From contig CAKZPE010000066.1 of assembly GCA_937138495.1 (NCBI GenBank), positions 1 to 64,000 of the forward strand: DNA of 64,000 nucleotides, in the 5' to 3' direction. The notes beneath the pieces were generated by a model. It was not told where the DNA came from. It saw only the letters and a program-made list of their open reading frames with translations, and searched no databases. The translations under genes and the position numbers were made by a program. The DNA is from an uncultured Oceanospirillaceae bacterium. Lineage in GTDB: Bacteria; Pseudomonadota; Gammaproteobacteria; Pseudomonadales; Balneatricaceae. Positions 25,806-36,200 of this stretch are shown here, one piece after another; position 1 is the first letter of the stretch; every line of letters begins with the position of its first letter.

Positions 25806-27806
25806 TTAAAAGAGCTGATCAGACGGCCGGTACTTCAACTCGCCGGCTTCACTGATGTGGTTCGGCAATGGCTGGTTGCTATACCAGTCTGGCGCAATTT
25901 CACCTTCATCCCAGTTGGGAAGCGATGGTCGCTGTTCACCCGGCATAAGGTTAATTTCCTGGTTCTGGCTGTTTAACTGTTGCTCATAGAGCGCCTGATA
26001 TTTCTTACGGCTTTCAATGGTTGCAGATGCCTGATCCAGTAATACCCGCGGCCGGATAAATACCATAAGATTTCGCTTTTCACGTTTAGTCTGATCGGAG
26101 CGAAAGGCTTTGCCTACCAGAGGTATATCGCCTAAAAGCGGCACTTTAGAGTAGTTTTCTTCAACTTCATCGGTCATCAGGCCGCCTAAAGCAACCATTG
26201 AGCCATCATCCACCAGTACCGTTGTTTCGATAACACGTTTATTGGTGATGATATCTGAAGCCTGTAAACCCGAAATAGAAGATACTTCCTGGGTGATTTT
26301 CAGCAGAATAGCGCTGCCTTCATTGATTTGTGGTTTTATGGAAAGTTTTACACCGACATCTTTCCGTTCGATGGTCTGATACGGATTGCTATTGTCTGCG
26401 CTGGTGGTTGAACCTGTGATCACGGGGACTTCCTGGCCGACCAGTATTGATGCTTCTTCGTTATCCAGTGTTACCAGGTTGGGCGTGGATAAAATATTAG
26501 TGTCTTTGTCGGTCGATAAAGCCTGTAAAAACGCGGCAAAACTGAAACCGTTACTTTTTATTTTACCTGCCCCAAGATTAAGTCCTTCCCTGGCGAAACC
26601 GGTAAGGTCGGCATCGTTTTTTACTGCATTGGCCAAGCCAATGATGCTGCTGTTTCCCGCGCCGGGAAAATTTACGGCAGAGACGTAATTATTGTTGTTG
26701 CCGAACAGCCACTGTACGCCTAATTCTCTGCCTTTTTTGTCAGTAATTTCAGCAATGATGGCTTCTACCATTACCTGAGCTCTGCGGATATCCAGATTTG
26801 AGACAATGCTTTCAAGGTCACTGATGATGGATGGATCTCCCGAAATAATAATAGCATTGGTTTGCTCATGGGCATTTATGGTGACGTCTTTCAGAACCGC
26901 TGAAGAGGCCTGGCCACCGTTATTCTTGGTCGCGTTTTCGACAATGCTGCTGCTGACCCCTTTCAGTACTGGCAGTAAGTCACCTGCATTAGCATATTTA
27001 AGATAAATAACTTTATGATTAGCAGTGTTCTCAACTTCGGAGTCCAGTTCTTCAATGATTTTTTTCAGTTTTATCCAGTCAGGAAGTTCAGCGCGGACAA
27101 TCAGAGTATTGGTTCGGGCATCGGCAGAAACTGTCGCCGGTGTTCGGCTTTGTTCTTTTCCCTGCTGCTGGGTCAGGCTATTTAGCGTTCGCTCCAGTTC
27201 TGTTGCTGAGGCGTATTTCAGTTTAACCAGTGATAAGCGCTGAGAGTCTGCACGGTCAACTTCCTGAATGATTTTGGATATACGCTTTACGTTTGAAGCT
27301 CTGTCTGTGACGAGTATGACATTAGAAGTGGCATATGCTGCAATTACCCCGATTTTCGCATCCACCAGTGGACGAAGTGTAGCGGCTAGCTGGTTACTGT
27401 TAACGTTTTTTACTTCTATAACCTGAGTGATGATTTTTTCACTGTTACTCAACGGTGGTCCAAGGCCCACTTCAGCCCCCTGTAACTTAGCACCCTGAGA
27501 TGGAATAACTTTCAGAATACCCGTGCCGTTATCGATGACGGTATAACCTTTTACACCGAGCTGAACCAAAAAAATCTCGTAGAGATCTTCAGATGTCAGT
27601 TGTCTGGGGCTTTCAATTGAAATTTTCCCTTTTACTTTTTCATCAATAATGATGGTCTTTTCAGTTAGTTTGGCAATGGTGTTAATAAAGTCACGAATTT
27701 CAACATCCTGCATATTCAGTGTGTAATTATTTGCCTTACTAAGCGAAGAGAACAGCAGCCCGGTTAGCAGCAAAATGAAAAAGATAATGGAATGATTGGT
27801 TTGCAT
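25806..27806 (-). CDS. gspD: Type II secretion secretin D
   Basis: A 666-residue secretin forming the outer-membrane channel. A Sec signal peptide (~1-24) precedes the N0 domain (MQDVEIRDFINTIAKLTEKTIIIDEKVKG). N1-N3 repeats follow (IIQEVDRADSQRLSLVKLKYA and related). The secretin core is marked by ILSTPNLVTLDNEEASILVG and VALGGLMTDEVEENYSKVPLLGDIP. The C-terminus (EAGELKYRPSDQLF) could be a pilotin-docking tail. No pilotin gene is recognised beside the operon, although the lipoprotein at 29066 is a lipoprotein of unknown role. Confidence 0.92.
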   Translation of the reverse strand: MQTNHSIIFFILLLTGLLFSSLSKANNYTLNMQDVEIRDFINTIAKLTEKTIIIDEKVKGKISIESPRQLTSEDLYEIFLVQLGVKGYTVIDNGTGILKVIPSQGAKLQGAEVGLGPPLSNSEKIITQVIEVKNVNSNQLAATLRPLVDAKIGVIAAYATSNVILVTDRASNVKRISKIIQEVDRADSQRLSLVKLKYASATELERTLNSLTQQQGKEQSRTPATVSADARTNTLIVRAELPDWIKLKKIIEELDSEVENTANHKVIYLKYANAGDLLPVLKGVSSSIVENATKNNGGQASSAVLKDVTINAHEQTNAIIISGDPSIISDLESIVSNLDIRRAQVMVEAIIAEITDKKGRELGVQWLFGNNNNYVSAVNFPGAGNSSIIGLANAVKNDADLTGFAREGLNLGAGKIKSNGFSFAAFLQALSTDKDTNILSTPNLVTLDNEEASILVGQEVPVITGSTTSADNSNPYQTIERKDVGVKLSIKPQINEGSAILLKITQEVSSISGLQASDIITNKRVIETTVLVDDGSMVALGGLMTDEVEENYSKVPLLGDIPLVGKAFRSDQTKREKRNLMVFIRPRVLLDQASATIESRKKYQALYEQQLNSQNQEINLMPGEQRPSLPNWDEGEIAPDWYSNQPLPNHISEAGELKYRPSDQLF

Positions 27807-27809
27807 AGC

Positions 27810-28712
27810 TCAGATATCTATCTCAAGTGTCAGAACATTGGAGTCCCGGTGTAATTGCAGTGACAGCACCGGATTGGTTGCCAATAACGAGATGACTTCA
27901 TCCTGGGAATACTGAACGATTTCCTTATCATTCAGGTGAGTAATAATGTCTCCCGGTAAAATGGGGGTTTGAGCCAGAACCCGTTTGTCCTGGCCGGCGC
28001 TGACAAGAAGTCCGCGAGCGCCTGTTTCATCGGGTAAAGAGACAGTTTGCAGAGAGAAAAAACGTTTATAGAAATTGGGGCGGGCAGAGATTTTTTGGTC
28101 AATATTCTTAATAAAGCGCTGAATACGGGAGTTATTTTGCAGATTGATTTGCTGATTTGTCATTATTGACGTCATCTGAGCTTTAGCCGTTGAAGTAGGG
28201 CGGGGCTGCTCTATTGTTGATAGTCCAATATTTATCTGGGAACTGTTTTTCAGAGTCAGATCTTCTTCATTACCGTTGTTGTTAATAGTTATCCGGTCTT
28301 TGCTGATTGCTATCACAGAAATATCAGCGTTTCCTATGCTTTCAAGTGTTTCATTCGTAAGAAAAGAATTACGCTTCCCTTTATAGCTTAGGATGACTGC
28401 CTGGCGTCCTGTTTCTCCGCTGATAATTCCTAGTACTTTAATGTCCAGGCTGCTTACTTTGGGCTTTTTGGGGGGCGCAGGTTTTGGCTTTACAGCACTT
28501 ATTTTTCCAAAAAGATTTGCATCAATAATTGCTGAAGGATTGCTACCGGAAATTGTTTCTGTGCTGTTTTGGGGAGGTATGAACGTATTGCTACGGTCTG
28601 ATTCTGCTAAGAAAACAGATACGATCTGCCAGCCCGCCTGTGCTGAGAAAATAGCACAGATTGCTACCAGAATATGTGTCAATAAGCGGGATGTGAGCTG
28701 GAGTGATAGCAT
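27810..28712 (-). CDS. gspC: Type II secretion protein C
   Basis: First gene of the operon, 300 residues. It has one N-terminal membrane helix (~10-37), then the homology region with ANLFGK at 65-70 followed by a Pro/Lys linker (KPAPPKKPK). A periplasmic HR-domain body comes next, and a C-terminal PDZ domain from about residue 225 (GLLVSAGQDKRVLAQTPILPGDIITHLND). GspC connects the inner platform to the GspD N0 domain and takes part in substrate choice. It is divergent from the lipoprotein and giant-protein genes. Confidence 0.85.
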   Translation of the reverse strand: MLSLQLTSRLLTHILVAICAIFSAQAGWQIVSVFLAESDRSNTFIPPQNSTETISGSNPSAIIDANLFGKISAVKPKPAPPKKPKVSSLDIKVLGIISGETGRQAVILSYKGKRNSFLTNETLESIGNADISVIAISKDRITINNNGNEEDLTLKNSSQINIGLSTIEQPRPTSTAKAQMTSIMTNQQINLQNNSRIQRFIKNIDQKISARPNFYKRFFSLQTVSLPDETGARGLLVSAGQDKRVLAQTPILPGDIITHLNDKEIVQYSQDEVISLLATNPVLSLQLHRDSNVLTLEIDI

Positions 28713-29065
28713 GCAGATTGTGCCGGTTATGTCCGTATTAAGCAGTCAAAAATCCAATTTCCGGCCGTAAGAATACCCTGTAATTGACTGGCATGACAGC
28801 CCCGAAAATGTTCCTGATTGAAATAGGTACTCAGAATTGTTGAGATGAAGTGCATTTTGGGTGTGCATAAATTCAAACATAAACACTCTATGCACCGATA
28901 TATTCAGACAGTCATCAGAAAATTATGATGTAACATCAATGAAAATATTTTGTTTGAAATTTTCAGGGATAGCTTTTCAGATAGACCTGACTGGTGGTTT
29001 ATTTCACGGGGGGGTTAGGCTATTCTCCGGTCTTTATTTTTGAATGGTTTTAAAGGATTAAAGCG
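28713..29065. other. Divergent intergenic region between gspC and the lipoprotein gene
   Basis: 353 A/T-rich bases with no convincing gene. It must hold the start signals for the gsp operon (leftward) and the lipoprotein (rightward). The best rightward candidate is TTGAAA (28954-28959) with TCAGAT 17 bases on, a weak -10. On the other strand TTGACT occurs near gspC but lacks a good partner. No operator or riboswitch was recognised. It is the natural place for shared regulation of secretion system and substrate. Confidence 0.4.
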
Positions 29066-29965
29066 TTGTTAACTCAGTCTTATAAAGTTTTGGTTATTCT
29101 CCTGTGTGTGCTTTTTGCGGGTTGTACAACAGATGCATTGGTTAAGTCATCTGATGGGCAAAAGAGCGGTTCACCGGAAACTCAGTATCGTATTGAACTG
29201 GTGAATGTGGCCAAGCAGCTACGGGTTGGGCGGGCAAAATTTCAGGTATATGTACGCGATTCTGAAGAATGGTTGCCGGCCGCTTTTATGCCGGTTAAGG
29301 CCGTGTTCGTTGGGCGGGAGCTGGAGATTGAGCATGGAGAAGGTCTTCAGACAAATGCGCTGGGGCAGGTTGAATTTGACGTACGCTTTAAAGACCCACT
29401 GAAATATTTTCGTTGGGTAAAGCCATCCAGTTATCCGGTTGTGGCCTCCTACAGGCCTGATATACAGGATGTTTTACCCCAGTTTCCCTATCAGAATGAA
29501 GGGTTGGGATGGAGTAAAGCGGATATTGATAAGAATTATTTAATTAAAATTCAGGTGTCTGAAACCCTTTACTGGTTACCGATTCCTTACAAAGATATCC
29601 GGCCGGTGGTCCGTCAGTTAACGGGTCTTGCTCATGCCAGAAAAACGGCATCAGTAACGTTGCAGCTTAAGGACGAGAGCAATAGTGAAGTGAACGGGGT
29701 TGATGTGTTTTTGACAGGTAAATCTCCGGAGGCCAGTGAGTTGCTTCAGGATGTTTTTACCAGTTCTGCGGCTGTTGAGTATGCAAGCCGTGTTTTTCCT
29801 GATTATGTACAGGGCAGAGCCGGTGGGTATGATCAGACACAATACTCGGTATATCCGGGAGATTATATTTTGGATGTATATCGTGATGGGAAAGCTGTTT
29901 TGTCGACTGAGATCCGCTTTGATTATGAGGCCGATGTAACTCGCGAGATTCAGATAGCTCAGTAG
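29066..29965 (+). CDS. Lipoprotein of unknown family next to the giant gene
   Basis: TTG at 29066 is the start: AGGA (29054-29057) lies eight bases before it. It gives a complete lipoprotein signal, with lipobox LFAGC, Cys20, then Thr (outer-membrane sorting). The 299-residue product is beta-rich: an Ig/transthyretin-like stretch at ~40-110 (RVGRAKFQVYVRDSEEWLP, NALGQVEFDVRF), a Trp/Tyr/Pro-rich middle, and another beta domain ending GDYILDVYRDGKAV. I recognise no family. It is the only gene between the divergent gspC and the giant gene, same strand as the latter, with a 216-base gap. It may anchor or chaperone the giant protein, or serve as a T2SS accessory; both are inference. Confidence 0.7.
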   Translation: MLTQSYKVLVILLCVLFAGCTTDALVKSSDGQKSGSPETQYRIELVNVAKQLRVGRAKFQVYVRDSEEWLPAAFMPVKAVFVGRELEIEHGEGLQTNALGQVEFDVRFKDPLKYFRWVKPSSYPVVASYRPDIQDVLPQFPYQNEGLGWSKADIDKNYLIKIQVSETLYWLPIPYKDIRPVVRQLTGLAHARKTASVTLQLKDESNSEVNGVDVFLTGKSPEASELLQDVFTSSAAVEYASRVFPDYVQGRAGGYDQTQYSVYPGDYILDVYRDGKAVLSTEIRFDYEADVTREIQIAQ

Positions 29966-30181
29966 CTAAATTGTTTTGATTTTTATTACAATAAAAAGAG
30001 GTTTTTTGAACAAGGTAAGAATCGTTCTAAACAAAATAATGTGCTTCATTTAATTGATTGTACTTTGTGGCTGTGTTAATTTTCGTCCGCTTTTGATTGT
30101 GTATTACCGGTTTTGGTATTGAGCTGGTTCAGTCAGGCAATTGTTTCGAGGATCGAACATTCATCACACGGATTTGACCAG

Positions 30182-30253
30182 ATGTCCATGCAAGTACTTA
30201 ACCGCGCTTTTTGTTACCTGCCATTCTTTCTGTTCGCGCTGACAGCTCAGGCT
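30182..30253 (+). other. Sec signal peptide of the giant protein
   Basis: Residues 1-24: a short n-region with Arg8, a hydrophobic core (CYLPFFLFAL) and an Ala-x-Ala site (AQA) before ADVDI. There is no lipobox. It indicates Sec export to the periplasm rather than type I secretion, which uses a C-terminal signal. Confidence 0.8.
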
Positions 30254-33200
30254 GCAGATGTGGATATCCGCATAAATTCTCCGGTTAATAACGTTGATCA
30301 ACAAGTTGGTTACACTGCAACTGTTGGCAGCTGTTCCCGTTTGGCAAGTGCGCAGGCGGGGACTGATTCAGAATTATCTGCAGTGGCTGCAGAACAGATT
30401 AAAGTCAGTCTGAATCAGTCGGATACTTGCTCATTTGTGTTTGATCTTCAGGGAGCAAGCAAATATTCGCCGCAGGTGTTATTGCAATACGCCGACGGCT
30501 CTGAAGTTGCTCACAATGAAAGTTATACAGCTGAAGCCCGGTTGCCTGTTGTTGGGGAAGCGAGTGTTGCCATTCAGGGAAACGCGGATGAACAGAAATT
30601 AATCGCGGAAGTCGCTGTTTCTGAAGATACTGATATTGCATATGTCAGTTTCAGCGTGCTGGGCTTAAAAGCTTCTGATATCAGAGCGGCAGGCGGTGTA
30701 GTTGCTGAAGCAAGGAAAAAGGCATTTGCTTCTTCTTCTGGTGCGGTACGTGTTTACCCTGTGCGGGATCAGCAGCAGACATTTCAATACTCAGTCTCGC
30801 TTAACGGTGCGCTAAGTTCAGCAGAAATTGCGAATGACGGTATTGTTCTGCTGGAAGTGACTGCCGTTGATTCATCGGGAAATCAGGCGTCAGTTTCTCC
30901 TGTTTTGCTGACAGGGGATGGTGTCTCTGAAACTGCTGAAAGTTTAATTGTTGCCTCGGATTCAATCACGATTACCAGCCCGTTACAGACGCCTGTGATT
31001 AATCCGGTTGTCAGGTTTCAGTTCCGCGGTGATGTAAGCCTGGCCGGTGCAGGCCAAGGCGTCAGTTATGAATCCTCTCATCCTGATCTTGTTGGCGTAA
31101 CTGCTGGCGGCCTGGTGTTTCCTGTTAAGGAAACAAGCGGTCAGGAAGTCTATGTAAGTGTTTCATATCCAGGCTTAGAGACTGTTCAGGTACCGGTTAC
31201 AGTCGACTTTGCCCGTCAGATATCTTCTCTTGAATTCAGTGGTGTCGGACCTGATACCCCTTTTGTTTTATCCCGTCTGAATACGTTTTTTGAACTGCCT
31301 GAATTGCAGGTAGTCTTCGATGATGGCAGCCGCGAGGCGATAAATTCTTTCTGGACACCCGTCATTACTATTCCGGATGTGTATAGCGGTGTTCTGACGC
31401 GACATCCTCAGGGAAATATTCGGGCAAGCGCTGTTTTACCAGTGACAACCCCCGCCGTTTTACCGGTCAGTCTGGCGGAATTGCCAGGCATCACCACAGA
31501 ATTACAGATTGCTGCGGCTGACGGTGTGCCGGAAATACGTCTGAGTCTGCCGGAGGTTAAGGAAACGGGGACAGATTTATTGCTGAAACCGGAAGTCAGT
31601 GATGATGTGTCGGTATCCCGCGTTAGGTTTTTCCTTGGTGGCAAGCTGATAGGTACCCGGGATGCTGCACCGTTTGAATTGATTTTGCCTGTTGCGGATG
31701 ATCTGGCAGGAAGTGTGCTGAACTTTGCAGCAGAAGCGGTAGACAGTATTGGTCAAAGCGTGATTACGCCGGATCAGTTAGTGTCTGTCGTTGAGCAAAC
31801 TGAACCTGAACTGCCTTCCTATGCGTTTGAGTATCCGGTAAATGGTGTAAGGCTGGTTGAAAAGTCACCGGTTACGTTTCAGGTAACCAGTTCCCTGGGA
31901 ATTTTGCCGGATGTAAAAGCTTCAAGTGGCCTTTCCAGCGTGGAGTTTTTGCTTGATGGAAGCAAGGTTGGTCAGGCCAGCTTCCCTCTGATTGAAATCA
32001 GAGAGCAGGAAATAAACGGCGAAGTAATCAAAGAAATGTTTGAAATCTGGCGCTATCAGGGTGAAGTGCCTGCTATCTCGACAGATGAAACAAGCATTGC
32101 CGCGGGTGCGGTAATTCACGGCCGCAATGGTGGTCTTGAACAGGCCGATTCCCGGCTGGTTAAAATTATCAGCAACCAGCCGCCTGAAGTGCGTTTGTTA
32201 CAGCCTCAGGTTGGTGAGGTTGCTACCGCCGGGCAGGTGGTGAGTGTTGTTGTCGGCCTGGGTGATGACACCCTGAAACTGGGCACGGTGCTTGCGCTCT
32301 ATGCTGATGGTGAGCAGGTTGATCAGATTACCATCCTTGATGCTGATGACCTGGCTAACACCGGCGAAGGTGCCGATACAGTCGAACATTCTTTTCAGCT
32401 GGCACTGACAGCAGAGGATATCGGCTCAACGATTGAGCTGCAGGCCAAAGCAACTGATTTTCATCAGAAGACCAGTCAGACTGAAGTGTTAAGACTGTCG
32501 GTAAAAGGTGATCAGTCGCCAACCGTTGCTTTATCTGCACCAGTAGAAGGAGCATCTTTTGTTGCAGGTTTGCCTATTCAGATGCGTGCAGATGCTGTGG
32601 ATGATATCGGCGTGCAACGGGTCGATTTTTATGTCAATGCCCGTTTGGTTGGTTCTGACAGTACGGCCCCTTATGCCTACGATTATGCGACAGAATTTCT
32701 TAATGGCACTGAGCAGGTTCTAACGCTGTCAGCGATAGCCGTTGATACCCGGGAGCAAACTGCGAACAGTAATCCTGTGCAGGTAACACTTGGATTTGAT
32801 GAAGAAGCACCGGTTGTTAATCTGGCGTCTCCGGCAGTAACGGCGACTGAGGGCGGAGATGATCTGGCACGGGTGGTTGCCGGTTCCGAGTTGGTACTCA
32901 AGGTTACAGGTTTTGATAATGTCGCCGCTGTCAGAGCAGAGGTGACGGGCATCAGAGCCGGACAGAACGGCTTTGTGCTGACCGGCAGTGAAAGTGATCA
33001 GATTTCCGGTGAAGATTTTCCTGTTCAGCAGATACCGGGAGTATTGAATGCTTATTCTGCATTGAAACTGGTCTCTGTGCCTGAGTTTTCAGGCGTGGCC
33101 GGAGCTGAATTCGACCGTTATCCGGTTGTGGTTAATGTCTACGATGAGCGTGGTAATGTTTCACAGGTAAGCGTTGTTATTGCTGTTTACCCTGATGAAG

Positions 33201-36200
33201 CGCCGGTTGTTGAAGAGGTTGTGAGTAATCAGCCAGCATATTTACCGCGGGATATAATAGCGGTAGATGTGGTTGCGAGTGATGATAAGGCCGTGCAGCG
33301 TGTGGAATTCACTTACACGTTAGGAGGCCAGATTGTCCATCAGGAGGTTCGGGATCAGAATTCCGGACTTGCACCAGTAGATATTGTTCAGCTTAGTGAT
33401 GAACTTGACCTGTCAGCACTGAATTTAGCGAATCAACCCGATAATCTAATTCTCAGTGTGGTCGCTTATGATGCCAGGGGACAGTCGTCTGATCCGTATC
33501 AACTGACACTGGCAATCAGTCCTGATCAGACATCACCGACAGCTGCGATTGCTTCGCCGGCTCTGGGGCAACGTCTGTATTCCGGAGAAACGGTTGAATT
33601 TAACTGGCGTGCGCTTGATGACAGCCCGCTTCAAAGCGTTATTGCTGAAGTTCAGGGGCAGCAGATATTTCAAAAAGCGCTGGCTGACAAGTCGGCTAAC
33701 GGCAGCTTTACGTATTCTATACCGGAGGGAAGTGATTCCCTGACGATAAAACTCGTAGCGACGGATGTGTTTGGGAACAGCAAGGAGTCTTTTTGGGATT
33801 ATCAGTTAGGCAGTGATGTTCCTCCGCAAATCTCATTCAGGCAGCCAGCAGCAGGCAGCAGGCTGGTTGAAGGTGAAGCGTTTACGTTAAACGCGCTGGT
33901 GACCGATAACCGTTCACTGGCCAGTGTTGAAATCTTTGTACGCAGTGGTCAGGAACAGCTGTTCAGTAAAACATTCACGGCACAGCAGGCGAATACTTTA
34001 AGCCAGGCCGGAGAATATTTCAGTGCACAACTGAGAGTGCCACATAATCCTGCCGCGGGGCTTGAGTTCGGTGTCCGTGCTGTTGATGCTGCCGGCCTTG
34101 TCACTGAGCAGCTGTTGGAACTGAATATTCTGGATGATCAGGAGGCTCCAGCTGTTTCATTGCAGGAGCCCGCTGCTGCCATTACTGTTCTTCCCGGTGA
34201 TGCCTTTCAGATAGTTGGTCAGGCCAGTGATAACCGTTACATCAATAACCTCAGCGCTTACCTTCTCGATAAGAACGGTGAAAAAATTGAACTGGTTTGG
34301 GAAGCATTTCGTCGCCAGGACCGGTTGGAGCAAGTCCGGATTCCGAATCCGGGATCATTCGGCTCAGTCATTGTTGCAGAGCGTTTTTATACAGATTTTT
34401 CGGCCCGGATCCGTCTGGACAAAGCCTTACTTAGCCGTGCGGGTGAGGTTTTTGAACTTTATATACAGGCAGAAGATAACGGGGTTAATGAGTCACTGAC
34501 GGCGCCAGTGAATCTGACAATTAAAGCGGATAATCAGGTACCTGAAATTACCATAGAATCGCCTGGCGAAACGTTATATGAAGGTCAGGCAGGTGATTTC
34601 AGTGCCGTGATTACTGATAATCTTGCGGTGGCATCTTATGTTGTCCGGGTTGTTGATTCTGAATCCCGGATATTGCTGGAGGAAAGCGGGCTCAGCAGTG
34701 ATCTTGTCACTATTAATGAGCAGGAACTGCTGGATCTGAGCCGTTACTCACCTTTACCTGAAGCAGGAACAGAATTTACTGTTTTTGTAACAGCAACAGA
34801 TAGCAGCGCTAACAGCAGCACAGAAAAAACGGTTGTAAAACTGTTACCGGATTTACCTCCGGCAGTGAGTGTGGATGCAACAGTGCCAGAAGCCGGTTTC
34901 ATTGCAGGCGGGCTGGGAATAGTTGAGCTTTCTGTGGAAGACGATTTTGCAGGTACTGACGGTTCTCAGTTATCTGCTTTATACCTGGGTCTGGGAGACA
35001 GTGAAAACAGTGGCTCTCGTCAGGTAAATGCTGATTATTACAATGCTTCACAGGATCCTGATAAACCGGACTTTAAGCACCGTTATCAGGTGGAAGTGCC
35101 TGAAATTTCGGCTGCGCCGGGGCATCTGTATCTGAATGGCCTGCCTTATCTGACATTTAATGGCGGAACGCTCACCGGTTTCGCACAACCGCAAAATGTT
35201 ACCAGCATCCGGCTGGAAGTATCAGGGCTGAACATCGGCTACCGTTTACAGGGCTATTACCGCGATGTGTGTCAGGCTGAAGAGTTGATTGCAGAAGTCA
35301 GTTCAGCTGAAGCGGTCGCTGCAGGCGGCGTTAATCTGTTTGATCATCTGCCTGAATCGGTTTCCTCAGTCAGGATTCAACCGTTTATTGAAACGGGCAG
35401 TGAACAGTTGTTCCTGAATGAAATTATCATTGAAAACGGTGCATTACCGCAAACACTCCAATACCGTTCCGAGAGTCAGTCGTTCCAGACCAGTGGTTAT
35501 GACTTTACCCGGGTAATGTTATCAGCGGATATTGCGGGTGCTAAGCCCTGGGTTGCTGTCAGCCCGGAGCAGGCTGAAACAGATACCAGTTATACCATCA
35601 GTCAGCCGGTAACCCTGCCTGCCGGAAGCAGTACGTACTCACTGGACGTCTATGGTTTTGCCAGTGATCGCCGTTCCGCACTCAGAAACACTCAGGTGCT
35701 GGAAAAGCTTCGCACGATTAATATTTTGCGTGACGGTTCTGATCCTGTTGTAGAAATTATCGACCCGCTCAATGGTACAGCGGTTGTGCCCGGGCAGCGC
35801 TTTAATTTGTCGGTGAATGTGCAGGATGACTCGCAATTACTTAGTCATGTAACTCTGGCTGATAACCAGCGGACTGTTTTCCAGTCTGGTGCCGGGTTCG
35901 GTGAAGATAATCATTTGCTTCAGTATCAGGTACCTGCTGACTGGACTTCAGGTGACCTTTTGTTATCTCTGTCAGCTATCGACCGAAATGGCCGTGCCAG
36001 CGTGCAGCAGCTAAGTCTGCCGATACAGAAAAATCTTGTACCTGAAGTAACCCTGACAGAGTTTGCCAGCTACAAGGTGTCCGGTCAGTATCAGAAAATA
36101 CTGAACAGAGCTGAGCGTCTTTCTTATGGTGAGTTTTGGGTTCGTATCGGTGAAGACTTCCGGATCACAACCCATCTGTCTGATGATGAGGGGCTGAGTC

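Noticed and set aside
29966..30181. Promoter for the giant gene
   Set aside because: TTGAAC, TTGATT and an AATAAT are present, but no pair has acceptable spacing and match; co-transcription with the lipoprotein remains possible.
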